NCBI GenBank assembly: GCA_021442845.1
Contig: JABUSD010000296.1
Coordinates: forward strand, 1 to 25,445
Reading direction: 5' to 3'
Source: Holdemanella sp.
Lineage (GTDB): Bacteria; Bacillota_I; Bacilli_A; Erysipelotrichales; Erysipelotrichaceae
DNA length: 25,445 nt
Shown here: positions 1-7,400 of the stretch, piece after piece
How the letters are laid out: each line of letters begins with the position of its first letter
How positions within the stretch are numbered: the first letter of the stretch is position 1
Notes under the pieces: model-generated
The model's input: only the letters and a program-made list of their open reading frames with translations
Told to the model about the DNA's origin: nothing
Databases searched by the model: none
Program-made: the position numbers and the translations under genes

Positions 1-57
<57 letters not shown>

Positions 58-78
58 GTATTTGCTGAATGCTCAATT

Positions 79-107
79 ATATTATCATCACATGCATATA
101 ATGTCAA
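79..107 (-). promoter_or_regulatory. Promoter for the tRNA-Ile gene
   Basis: On the minus strand a perfect TTGACA (positions 102-107) is followed after 17 bases by TAATAT (79-84). Transcription would start about 15 bases before the tRNA 5' end at 57. An overlapping TATAAT lies a few bases further on with a 20-base spacer. A consensus -35 box is usual for stable RNA genes, and this probably drives a tRNA cluster extending out of the window. Confidence 0.7.
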
Positions 108-167
108 TACTTTTTTAATAAATTATAATTATTTTGATTCCAAAATGATTTTGTCCCTTTGTGGAAT

Positions 168-1526
168 TTATTTTTTCATATCACATGTTGATTTTAGTCT
201 TACACTTTTTTTATTTGTCTGCATGCAAAATATAAATCCTACAATTAGAGAGAAGATTGTTGTAACTGGCTGGGCAAAGGCAATTCCATAAACGCCAAAC
301 ACCCTTGCAAAAACCAGAAGAATTGGTAAATAGAATATCCCTTTATCAAGAAGCGCAACAATCGTGGCATATTTCGGGTTTTCTGTAGCTTGTAGATAAA
401 CCTGTGTAAGCTGATACCATCCTGCAATCGGACCAACAATTAACGCACCAAATATCATAACTTGCCCGTATTTCATAATATCCGGATTGTTAATAAACGC
501 ATTGATTATATTTTTACGGAATATACAGCCTAGAACGGCAATTGTTACACCCACAACAAAAGTAAAAACCATTGTATTTTTTATGATATATTGAATTCGT
601 TTTCTGTCTTTTCTTCCATGAGCAAATGTCATAGCTGGTTGAAGCCCCATACAAACACCCATCGCTAACATCGAAATTAACATGCCAAGTTTTCCTGCAA
701 TGCCCTGTGCTGCTAATGCTGTTGATCCATATTGCATCATCATATAGTTTGAAATCATATTCGATACACTCATCACAAGCGTACTGCAAGCTAATGGAAG
801 TCCCATTGCAATTACTTTGCCTGCAACCATCTTAATTTCAGGATGCCACCGTAATGACATTGAATAGGTTCCATTTTTCTTCATATAATATACTAAATAT
901 ATACAGCTGGCTACATTGCCTAAAATTGTTGCCCACGCTGCCCCTTCTACACCTAGATTAAACACAAGGATAAACAAGGCATCAAGAACAATATTCAACA
1001 CCGTTCCTAGCATATTGCAGATCATCGATGAGATGGCAGCTCCATCCGCACGAATGATATTGCAGAATGTTCCATTAAACATAACAGCTGGTGCACCGAT
1101 CGCGATAATGCGAAAATAATTTTTTGTATATTCTACTGTATTAACATCACACCCTAATAATTCTACAAGATAATTTATAGAACATAATACTACAATCATA
1201 AAAACCAATCCCGTACAGATTGCACCTATGAAACAAAAGCTATTCACATATTCAATCTTCTGTTTTTCTCCTTTTCCTAAGCATAGAGAAATCAATGTAC
1301 ATCCACCATTGCCAAACAACGTTCCCAATCCCGATAAAATAGTAAATATAGGAGTACACAAAGATACTGCTGCCAGCATATCAGGATTTCCAATCTGTCC
1401 AACAAAAAATGTATCTGCCATATTGTAAATCACCATTACAATCATTATGACCACTGTTGGAAGGCATAAATTCAATAATAGTTTTCCATACGATCCTTTT
1501 TCTAATAGTTCTAAGTTATTTTTCAT
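168..1526 (-). CDS. MATE family multidrug/metabolite exporter
   Basis: This is a 452-residue polytopic membrane protein of the MATE family, cation-coupled antiporters that export drugs, toxins or metabolites. The opening ELLEKGSYGKLLLNLCLPTV is typical of the family. Two homologous halves of about six membrane helices each can be followed through the sequence, and length is normal for the family. The open frame reaches a GTG at 1535, but GGGTGA lies five bases before the ATG at 1526, so that ATG is preferred. The gene is divergent from the TetR regulator at 1645, and the two promoters overlap, so the exporter is probably repressed by that regulator and induced by its ligand. The substrate cannot be told from sequence. 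Confidence 0.93.
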   Translation of the reverse strand: MKNNLELLEKGSYGKLLLNLCLPTVVIMIVMVIYNMADTFFVGQIGNPDMLAAVSLCTPIFTILSGLGTLFGNGGCTLISLCLGKGEKQKIEYVNSFCFIGAICTGLVFMIVVLCSINYLVELLGCDVNTVEYTKNYFRIIAIGAPAVMFNGTFCNIIRADGAAISSMICNMLGTVLNIVLDALFILVFNLGVEGAAWATILGNVASCIYLVYYMKKNGTYSMSLRWHPEIKMVAGKVIAMGLPLACSTLVMSVSNMISNYMMMQYGSTALAAQGIAGKLGMLISMLAMGVCMGLQPAMTFAHGRKDRKRIQYIIKNTMVFTFVVGVTIAVLGCIFRKNIINAFINNPDIMKYGQVMIFGALIVGPIAGWYQLTQVYLQATENPKYATIVALLDKGIFYLPILLVFARVFGVYGIAFAQPVTTIFSLIVGFIFCMQTNKKSVRLKSTCDMKK

Positions 1527-1539
1527 AAATATCACCCAT

Positions 1540-1632
1540 TTATTCCAACACTTGTTTGTTTATTACGTATATAGTATAATTCCAGCATATGATTAAATTC
1601 AATCAACAGATATATCTAAAATGTTGGAATAA
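1540..1632. promoter_or_regulatory. Overlapping divergent promoters with inverted operator-like repeats
   Basis: Plus strand (for the regulator): TTGTTT at 1552-1557, a 17-base spacer and TATAAT at 1575-1580. Minus strand (for the exporter): TTGAAT at 1597-1602, an 18-base spacer and TATACT at 1573-1578. The two -10 boxes therefore overlap. An 11-base inverted repeat flanks the region: TTATTCCAACA at 1540-1550 and TGTTGGAATAA at 1622-1632. Each arm falls just ahead of one gene's Shine-Dalgarno site. A related ATTCCAGCA is at 1579-1587. The repeats are good candidates for regulator binding sites, which is inference. Confidence 0.6.
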
Positions 1633-1644
1633 AGGAGAAAATGT

Positions 1645-2178
1645 ATGAATACACCTAATAATAAAAGAAAAAAAGAATCACAGAAAAGAATTGAAGATGC
1701 TTTTCTTCTCCTATTAGAGAAAAAAGAACTTCATGAAATCAATGTAACGGATATCGTAAAAATGGCAAAAGTGAACCGTTCAACCTTCTATGCCAATTAT
1801 ATAGATGTATATGATTTAGCTGATGAGATTAAACGCAAAGCCTTTGAAAACCTGCTTCATCTTTATCCTGAAGAATCAAAATCTGGAAAACATTCCTTTA
1901 ACTTTCTCCCTCTATTTGAAAACATCCAGGAGAACCTTTCCTTCTATAAACTTTTACTTAAATTGGATTTTGATTTTCTTTATCGTTTTGATTCCAATTT
2001 AGACAAGGAAATAGTGAATCAATATTATGGAACTGATGATTATATGGACTATCACATTGAATTCTTTAAGGCTGGTCTAATGGCTATTATTAAAAAATGG
2101 ATAAATAATGGGTGTAAAGAAAGCCCTCAACAAATCAGTAAGATACTGGAAGATGAATACAAAGGAAAAAAGGTTTGA
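1645..2178 (+). CDS. TetR/AcrR family transcriptional regulator
   Basis: The 177-residue protein has an N-terminal TetR helix-turn-helix (about residues 14-60). Recognisable features are the run KRIEDAFLLLLEKKELHEI and the recognition-helix segment VNRSTFYANY. The C-terminal part is helical and would bind ligand and dimerise; it looks like the shorter C-terminal domain found in many Bacillota members. AAAGGAG seven bases before the ATG fixes the start. It is divergent from a MATE exporter with which it shares an overlapping promoter region, so it is most likely the local repressor of that exporter and of itself. The inducer is unknown. Its stop codon lies inside a bidirectional terminator. 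Confidence 0.92.
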   Translation: MNTPNNKRKKESQKRIEDAFLLLLEKKELHEINVTDIVKMAKVNRSTFYANYIDVYDLADEIKRKAFENLLHLYPEESKSGKHSFNFLPLFENIQENLSFYKLLLKLDFDFLYRFDSNLDKEIVNQYYGTDDYMDYHIEFFKAGLMAIIKKWINNGCKESPQQISKILEDEYKGKKV

Positions 2179-2193
2179 TCATTTCAAACCTTT
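2169..2193. terminator. Bidirectional intrinsic terminator
   Basis: A perfect 10-base stem, AAAGGTTTGA against TCAAACCTTT, with a five-base loop lies between the convergent TetR and CPBP genes. It overlaps the stop codons of both. The A/T ends of the stem can supply the U-tract in either direction. Confidence 0.8.
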
Positions 2194-3089
2194 CATATGT
2201 AATATTTAAACATTTCCATTAGAATTTTAATAATGTTTATAATTAGAATTCCAATCATGAATGGATTCAAAAAAATATATTGGAAAAATGGGTAATTCCA
2301 ATCACGCTGGATTTTAAACAGGTGTTTATTGCGCCAGATCAAATAGATCAATGCTGCAACTCCACTTAACATAAGAACAATAAGAAGCAATGCCATAAAA
2401 TCGTTATAGTAGATAGTCATTAATACAGAAATCATATTGTTCACAAAATGTATACTCATAGGAAGAAGCAAGGAATCATATTTCAACGAGAGATACGCTA
2501 GAATCAGCCCTAAAGCAAATGTATATGTCCATTGCGCTAATGATCCATGTAACATCGCAAATAAAATAGAACTGCTGATAATGGCAATCGTATGATTGTA
2601 TCGATCTAGAATCCTCAGAATAGCTCCTCTAAAAAGAAGTTCTTCAAATATTGGTGCTATCACAACAGCTGAAACAACCAATGCAGCATTGGCAATCCTA
2701 TCATCCCCAAAGATAAATTCAGGTTGTGCTGTTGAAACATTAAATAGATAGCTAATCACAAGCATAATTAAATTGTTGATGAAGTTCAATCCAAATATAA
2801 CAACAACCATTAATGGAATAATCGAGATTGAAAAATTCTTAATGAAATATTTCTTTTTGATTTTAAAGCCATACTTTTTAACCGCAAGGAAAATTGCAGA
2901 TGTCATTGCCAATATCGCAACAATACAGGATGCGATATTGATTGTTCGATCACTTAATGGACTCTGTGTATCCAGATACTTAAATAACAGGGAGGAAGCT
3001 AACGATACAATCAGATAAACCCAGATAATGAAGGCTACTCCTTTACAATCTCTTTTTGCTTTTAATAATATATTTTCAGGTATTTGCAT
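2193..3089 (-). CDS. CPBP family intramembrane glutamic endopeptidase
   Basis: This 298-residue membrane protein has about eight hydrophobic segments and the three motifs of the CPBP (formerly CAAX/Abi) family. These are EELLFR at residues 149-154, FAMLH with H181, and HFVNN with H214 and N218. Family members cleave within membranes, process prenylated or bacteriocin-like substrates, or confer self-immunity. The bacterial substrate is mostly unknown and nothing nearby identifies one; there is no bacteriocin operon here. The only plausible start is the ATG at 3089. No Shine-Dalgarno site precedes it, and an extended -10 box lies six bases upstream, so the message may be leaderless. Confidence 0.9.
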   Translation of the reverse strand: MQIPENILLKAKRDCKGVAFIIWVYLIVSLASSLLFKYLDTQSPLSDRTINIASCIVAILAMTSAIFLAVKKYGFKIKKKYFIKNFSISIIPLMVVVIFGLNFINNLIMLVISYLFNVSTAQPEFIFGDDRIANAALVVSAVVIAPIFEELLFRGAILRILDRYNHTIAIISSSILFAMLHGSLAQWTYTFALGLILAYLSLKYDSLLLPMSIHFVNNMISVLMTIYYNDFMALLLIVLMLSGVAALIYLIWRNKHLFKIQRDWNYPFFQYIFLNPFMIGILIINIIKILMEMFKYYI

Positions 3090-3095
3090 ATATAG

Positions 3096-3104
3096 ATTAT
3101 ATCA
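3096..3104 (-). promoter_or_regulatory. Extended -10 promoter of the CPBP protease gene
   Basis: On the minus strand TGATATAAT reads as an extended -10 element (TG, one base, TATAAT), with six bases between it and the ATG at 3089. A normal +1 position would be the A of that ATG. No convincing -35 box is seen, as is common for extended -10 promoters. Confidence 0.5.
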
Positions 3105-3161
3105 CAGAAAAAGAACATGATTATTTTAACTATTTCCTTTATAATGGATATGGTGATCAAT

Positions 3162-3335
3162 ATGAACAAAATCGGAAAATATCTAGCTTTATATGTAATC
3201 TGTGTTGCCCTATTCTGTGGTATCAACTATGTCAGAGGAAACCCAATCAATATCATCACAAATATGATATTAGCCCTATTTGTTGTGCTATTTCAGATCT
3301 ACAGGGATAAACAAAGAGACAAATTTAATTTATAA
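3162..3335 (+). CDS. Small two-helix membrane protein, unknown function
   Basis: This 57-residue protein starts MNKIGKYLALYVICVALF. It has two hydrophobic segments (about residues 6-19 and 30-46) joined by a short polar loop, and ends with a charged tail, QIYRDKQRDKFNL. I do not recognise a family. GGTGATC lies five bases before the ATG at 3162; an upstream in-frame ATG at 3117 would fall before the likely promoter (TATAAT at 3140-3145) and was not used. The gene is divergent from the CPBP protease, and a strong hairpin terminator follows directly. That a promoter, start and terminator frame such a short frame supports it being real, but this is moderate evidence. Confidence 0.6.
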   Translation: MNKIGKYLALYVICVALFCGINYVRGNPINIITNMILALFVVLFQIYRDKQRDKFNL

Positions 3336-3367
3336 AAAATCTTAGTCGTTATTTGACTAAGATTTTT
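3335..3367. terminator. Bidirectional intrinsic terminator
   Basis: A 13-base perfect stem, AAAAATCTTAGTC against GACTAAGATTTTT, with a seven-base loop separates the small membrane protein gene from the convergent niaR gene. The A and T runs at the stem ends provide a U-tract both ways. Confidence 0.85.
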
Positions 3368-3843
3368 AATTCCATCAATTTTATTTCTATAAGATCAAGA
3401 ATTTCATTGTTTATAGCACTGATTGTATGATAGTGATCACCTGAGGTAAGATCCGTTAATAATTTAGAATCCCCTTTTTCCATGCTCTTTAGAAACTGTT
3501 CGATTTCATAGCGATTCTTAAGATTTAAAGGTGCTTTTAATGTTCCATAAATTTCATGTTTTACAAATACATCTTCAATGATGCCACCACAATCAACAAT
3601 CGCATTCAATTCATTCACGGTATCCTTTTTTTCATGATTGACATGAATACATCTTGAAACATTTGAATTCTTTACAATATATCCTGTATGGGTAGATACA
3701 ATCTCTTTGTTCTGCGCTCTTAAAAGGGCAATATCCTGTACAATTACCTGTCTGGATACATTGAATTCCCTAGCAAGGGTAGCACCAGAAATAGGCTTTT
3801 CACTTTCAGATATACGCTTATACACTTTATCTTTTCGATCCAT
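3349..3843 (-). CDS. niaR: NiaR-type nicotinate-responsive transcriptional repressor
   Basis: The 164-residue protein joins an N-terminal winged helix of the HTH_11 class (about residues 3-58, with LAREFNVSRQVIVQDIALLR as the helix-turn-helix) to a C-terminal 3H domain. The likely metal-binding histidines are H70, H96 and the pair in GDHYH (H137, H139). NiaR (YrxA) represses NAD synthesis and niacin transport genes when nicotinate is present. No such genes are in the window, so its targets are elsewhere. It lies 21 bases after the PAP2 gene and is probably the last gene of a larC-PAP2-niaR unit. GGGGTG just upstream serves as the ribosome site. Length matches the family. Confidence 0.9.
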   Translation of the reverse strand: MDRKDKVYKRISESEKPISGATLAREFNVSRQVIVQDIALLRAQNKEIVSTHTGYIVKNSNVSRCIHVNHEKKDTVNELNAIVDCGGIIEDVFVKHEIYGTLKAPLNLKNRYEIEQFLKSMEKGDSKLLTDLTSGDHYHTISAINNEILDLIEIKLMELKILVK

Positions 3844-3864
3844 AGTGCACCCCTTTTCTACTTC

Positions 3865-4383
3865 TTATTCAGGCTTTTGCTCAGGCATGAGTTTCTTGAC
3901 AACCAGATAGGTGATAAACGCAACAAGAGCCCCACATAGAACATCAGTTGGATAATGTACCCCTAAATACATTCTAGAGAAAGCAACCAGACATGCAAGT
4001 ACACAAAGTATAATCGCATATTTCTTATCCACAAAATCCTTTAATCCAAAGAATATCGCAAAAGCAGCGCATGTGTGTCCAGATGGGAACGAATAGTCCT
4101 TCATCAGCACTAACGGATGCAGAATAGTATTGCTTGTATATGGCCTTGGTCGACATACTATATTTTTAATAATCACAGAATTTACCAAAGCAGATGCGGC
4201 AAGCACAACAGCACAGAAGATTCCAATCTTTCTTGTCTTCTTCATCGCTATAAGAATCAGGCAGACAAGAATGGGAACAATGCCTTTTTCAGCAAGATAT
4301 GTAAGTCCAAAATTAATATAATCCATGACAGGTCCACGAAGTGTTTCCTGAATCCAATATAAAATGCTTACTTCCCAACTCAT
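3865..4383 (-). CDS. PAP2-superfamily membrane phosphatase
   Basis: This 172-residue protein with about five membrane segments carries the complete PAP2 phosphatase signature. K73 with R80-P81 forms the KX6RP motif, residues 100-103 are PSGH, and S136-R137 with H143 and D147 forms SRX5HX3D. Such enzymes dephosphorylate lipid phosphates at the membrane, such as phosphatidate, undecaprenyl pyrophosphate or phosphatidylglycerol phosphate. The substrate cannot be assigned from sequence. It overlaps the end of larC by four bases (ATGA), so the two are translationally coupled, and niaR follows closely. The functional link with larC and niaR is not obvious. Confidence 0.92.
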   Translation of the reverse strand: MSWEVSILYWIQETLRGPVMDYINFGLTYLAEKGIVPILVCLILIAMKKTRKIGIFCAVVLAASALVNSVIIKNIVCRPRPYTSNTILHPLVLMKDYSFPSGHTCAAFAIFFGLKDFVDKKYAIILCVLACLVAFSRMYLGVHYPTDVLCGALVAFITYLVVKKLMPEQKPE

Positions 4384-5543
4384 AACTTTCTATATACCTC
4401 CTTAATCGAAAGATTCCTTTCGTTGCTAATTTTTTTCACATCCTCATATTCTGGATAGTAATATACATTATCAAGATGTGTTACCTTCTTAAAGTGCACC
4501 TTACCGAATGGTGTATCCCTTTCTACAATCTCCCTTGGTAGAACAAATCGTTTTTCTTTTCGATAACGCATACCAATGGTTGTGGTATGAAGAAATAAGA
4601 TATCTCTCATCGTTTCTAAACATTCATTCTTACAGATGATATTCATGCGATAAGCAGGCCTTGATTTTTTCATAAAGATTGGCGTATAAAATACATCTAA
4701 CGCTCCCTTTTCAAACAGCTTTTCCATCGTATACGATAATACTTCCGGCGTTGTATCATCAATATTTGTCTCAATGATTGTGACTGTATCCTCTTCTGCT
4801 TCCATTTTCCCTTGCATAACCCGCAATACATTTGGAATTGGTAAATCCTTTGATCCGCATCCATAACCAATTTTATCCATAGACATAACGGGTGCTTTTC
4901 CAAAAGAACAGGCTAGTTCACTGATGATGGCAGCCCCTGTTGGTGTTACCAATTCTGTAGGCACATCAATTTGTCTGGTCAACGCTTTCCGATTCGCAAA
5001 GATTTCACAGGTTGCTGGTACAGGAACAGGGATTGTTCCATGGGCACACTCTATAAATCCATATCCATCATTGACAACACTCGAATATATGGCATCTGGT
5101 TTAATCTTTGTGATCAAAATAGCACATCCGACAATATCCACAATCGAATCAATCGCTCCCACTTCATGAAAATGCACTTCCTCAATTGGCTTTCCATGCA
5201 CTTTTGCTTCTGCCAAGGCAACGCGCATAAAAATTCTTTTGGCCAGATTTTTTGCTTCTTCTTCAATTTCACTTTGATTTATAATCGATTCTACATCCTG
5301 TAGATTTCTATGTTCATGATGATGTCCATGATCGTGATGATGTCCTTCTAAGTGTACATCTACATAATTGGCCAATATTCCGTTTTTATTCTGCTTAGAA
5401 AAGTGGATATGATATCCATCTACATTCAATTTATTTAATTCTGTAACAAGATATTCCTGTCCATTTTCAACAAGGTCCATCAAAGCACCAAGTGTCATAT
5501 TTCCACTAATACCACTTGCACAGTCAAAAAATAATATTTTCAT
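4380..5543 (-). CDS. larC: LarC, nickel insertion enzyme for the nickel-pincer nucleotide cofactor
   Basis: LarC is a CTP-dependent cyclometallase that inserts nickel into the pyridinium bis-thiocarboxylate mononucleotide made by LarB and LarE. The product is the cofactor of lactate racemase and related LarA enzymes. The 387-residue protein begins MKILFFDCASGISGNMTLGA, as in the family. It has a histidine-rich metal-binding stretch at residues 68-78, then the conserved HFHEVGAIDSI and VPTELVTPTGAA segments. The frame stays open upstream to 5672, but GAGGTGG just before the ATG at 5543, the family N-terminus, and a promoter inside the extension argue for the inner start. larC is one uninterrupted frame, unlike the frameshifted larC1/larC2 of Lactiplantibacillus plantarum. 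No larA, larB or larE is nearby. Confidence 0.93.
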   Translation of the reverse strand: MKILFFDCASGISGNMTLGALMDLVENGQEYLVTELNKLNVDGYHIHFSKQNKNGILANYVDVHLEGHHHDHGHHHEHRNLQDVESIINQSEIEEEAKNLAKRIFMRVALAEAKVHGKPIEEVHFHEVGAIDSIVDIVGCAILITKIKPDAIYSSVVNDGYGFIECAHGTIPVPVPATCEIFANRKALTRQIDVPTELVTPTGAAIISELACSFGKAPVMSMDKIGYGCGSKDLPIPNVLRVMQGKMEAEEDTVTIIETNIDDTTPEVLSYTMEKLFEKGALDVFYTPIFMKKSRPAYRMNIICKNECLETMRDILFLHTTTIGMRYRKEKRFVLPREIVERDTPFGKVHFKKVTHLDNVYYYPEYEDVKKISNERNLSIKEVYRKL

Positions 5544-5566
5544 TCGCCACCTCATTTCTATATTGT

Positions 5567-5596
5567 ATTTTACACTGTTTTTATAGTGATTATCAA
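5567..5596 (-). promoter_or_regulatory. Promoter for larC
   Basis: On the minus strand TTGATA (5591-5596), an 18-base spacer and TAAAAT (5567-5572) sit just ahead of the larC start at 5543. Confidence 0.5.
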
Positions 5597-5597
5597 T

Positions 5598-5603
5598 TAT
5601 AAT
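5598..5603 (+). promoter_or_regulatory. -10 box for the MalY/PatB gene
   Basis: A consensus TATAAT lies just before the strong GGAAGGAGG ribosome site of the plus-strand aminotransferase gene. The -35 region is weak. It abuts the -35 box of the divergent larC promoter, so the two may compete. Confidence 0.4.
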
Positions 5604-5622
5604 ATAGGAAGGAGGTCTCTTT

Positions 5623-6816
5623 ATGAAATACGATTTTACATCAAGATTAAACAGAAAAGGACATGATGCCATTGCCCTGGATATAATCCCTTATGATAAT
5701 GTAGAGATAAAAGAAGGATTTACCACATTACCAATGTGGGTTGCCGACATGAACTATCCTGTATTTCCAGGCATCCAGGATGCGATTGTTGAAAGAATCA
5801 ACGAACCCCACTTTGGATATTTTATGCTGCCACAAAAGTACTTTGATGCGATTAAAGACTGGCAATACGCTAGAAATGGTATAGAAGGAATTGAAAATGT
5901 AAACATAGGATATGAAAATGGCGTGCTAGGTTGTGTTAGTACTGCCTTACAGGCATTTACGGCACCAGGTGAATGCATTCTTGTCCATTCCCCTACTTAT
6001 ATTGGATTTACTTCAGTATTCAATTCAACGGGAAGAAAAGCAATTGATAGTCCATTAATTCTAGATGAAAAAGGGATCTGGAGAATGGATTATGAAGATA
6101 TGGATAAAAAGATCAAAGAAAACAAGATTCATCTGGCTATATTCTGTTCTCCACATAATCCAACAGGTCGTGTATGGGAAAAGGAAGAAATAGAAAAAGC
6201 AATGGAAGTATATAGAAACAATGACTGCATTGTTATTTCCGATGAAATCTGGTCTGATATCATCAATCCAGATTATAAGCATATTCCAACCCAATCCATC
6301 AGTGAAGATGCCAAAAATAGAACGATTGGAATCTATGCACCAAGCAAAACATTCAATTTAGCAGGTCTTGTTGGTTCCTACCACATCATTTACAATAAGA
6401 CAATTTTAGATCGAATGGCAAAGGTAGAAAGTCTATCTCACTACAATTCAGCAAATATCCTTTCTGTATATGCATTAATTGGTGCCTATAGCGATGAAGG
6501 TAAAATCTGGGTCGATGAGTTATGCCAGACTATTGCCAACAATGTCAATTTTGCATATACCTTCATTAAGGAGAACTTCAAAGGGGTTTCCTTAAGCTAT
6601 CCACAAGGTACATATATGTTATATCTGGATTGTGATGAATATTTAAAAGAAAAGGGAATCACAATGGATGAACTATTAAGAAAAGGTGTTGAAGTCGGTG
6701 TTATCTGGCAGGATGGAAGACCATTCAAAAAAGACAATACGATTCGTATTAACCTAGCTCTTCCTACCGATCTGGTTAAAGAAGCATTTGATCGATTAAA
6801 AAAATATGTATTCTAA
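5623..6816 (+). CDS. MalY/PatB family PLP-dependent aminotransferase (probable cystathionine beta-lyase)
   Basis: The 397-residue fold-type I PLP enzyme has the MalY/PatB N-terminus, with LPMWVADMNYPV at residues 36-47. The aspartate-box SDEIW carries D207, SPHNPTGRVW carries N179, and the Schiff-base lysine is K242 in APSKTFNLAGL. Characterised members cleave cystathionine or cysteine conjugates to a thiol, pyruvate and ammonia. Some act as aminotransferases, and E. coli MalY also represses the maltose regulon. Family membership is clear, but the preferred substrate is not. GGAAGGAGG about eight bases before the ATG fixes the start. No sulfur-metabolism genes flank it, and it appears monocistronic, ending at a bidirectional terminator. 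Confidence 0.92.
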   Translation: MKYDFTSRLNRKGHDAIALDIIPYDNVEIKEGFTTLPMWVADMNYPVFPGIQDAIVERINEPHFGYFMLPQKYFDAIKDWQYARNGIEGIENVNIGYENGVLGCVSTALQAFTAPGECILVHSPTYIGFTSVFNSTGRKAIDSPLILDEKGIWRMDYEDMDKKIKENKIHLAIFCSPHNPTGRVWEKEEIEKAMEVYRNNDCIVISDEIWSDIINPDYKHIPTQSISEDAKNRTIGIYAPSKTFNLAGLVGSYHIIYNKTILDRMAKVESLSHYNSANILSVYALIGAYSDEGKIWVDELCQTIANNVNFAYTFIKENFKGVSLSYPQGTYMLYLDCDEYLKEKGITMDELLRKGVEVGVIWQDGRPFKKDNTIRINLALPTDLVKEAFDRLKKYVF

Positions 6817-6818
6817 AT

Positions 6819-6845
6819 AAAATGAGCAGAGTTTCTGCTCATTTT
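6819..6845. terminator. Bidirectional intrinsic terminator
   Basis: A 12-base perfect stem, AAAATGAGCAGA against TCTGCTCATTTT, with a three-base loop lies between the convergent aminotransferase and GNAT genes. It covers the GNAT stop codon. Confidence 0.85.
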
Positions 6846-7333
6846 ACAATTCGATAATAATTATCAATACTTAAGAATTCGTTGAATTTCATTCCTACAT
6901 TTGGAATTCTACCCGCAAAGATAAAGTTAAACTTTTCATGAAGACGTACACTTGCCTGATTTCCAGAAGTGATAACGGATACGATATTATATGTGGATGG
7001 ATCTTTTATTGCCCAATCCACAATAAATTCCATCAATTCTGTTGCGACATGCTTACCACGATGATGTATATCAACATAAATGCTGATTTCTACTGTTGTA
7101 CGATATGCCTCTTTTTCACGATATGGGCTTAATGAACAATATCCTACAACTTCATCATCTATGACGGCTACATAAAGAGGATGGTTGTTTATATTGTGTG
7201 CATAGAACCATTCCTTGCGATCTTCCACTGTCTTTGCGTGTAAATCCAATGTAGAGATTCCATGAACCACTTCATAATTGTATATTTCTGTCAGTTTAGG
7301 CAGATCCTCTATTTTTGCCATTCTGATTTCCAT
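6839..7333 (-). CDS. GNAT family N-acetyltransferase, phosphinothricin acetyltransferase-like
   Basis: This 164-residue GNAT enzyme would transfer acetyl from acetyl-CoA to an amine. The start (IRMAKIEDLPKLTEIYNYEV), the middle GYCSLSPYREKEAYRTTVE and the acetyl-CoA loop HHRGKHVATEL (about residues 90-100) match the Pat/Bar/MnaT branch. Members of that branch acetylate phosphinothricin, methionine sulfoximine or related amino acid analogues. The natural substrate here is unknown; methionine-derivative detoxification is a reasonable guess only. GGAGG seven bases before the ATG at 7333 decides the start over upstream in-frame codons. It is a single gene between two terminators. Confidence 0.9.
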   Translation of the reverse strand: MEIRMAKIEDLPKLTEIYNYEVVHGISTLDLHAKTVEDRKEWFYAHNINNHPLYVAVIDDEVVGYCSLSPYREKEAYRTTVEISIYVDIHHRGKHVATELMEFIVDWAIKDPSTYNIVSVITSGNQASVRLHEKFNFIFAGRIPNVGMKFNEFLSIDNYYRIVK

Positions 7334-7371
7334 CAAGATTCCTCCTTTGTACACCTAGCATAGTTTAAATC

Positions 7372-7400
7372 AAAAAAAAGGACTTATCAAGGATAAGCCC
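7372..7400 (-). terminator. Intrinsic terminator after the pyrophosphatase gene
   Basis: Read on the minus strand, GGGCTTAT pairs with ATAAGTCC (one G-U) around a five-base loop and is followed by eight T. It directly follows the stop codon of the pyrophosphatase gene. Confidence 0.85.

Noticed and set aside
5544..5672. 43-residue N-terminal extension of LarC
   Set aside because: It crosses the larC promoter and the divergent gene's start, has no ribosome site, and is not part of the LarC family.
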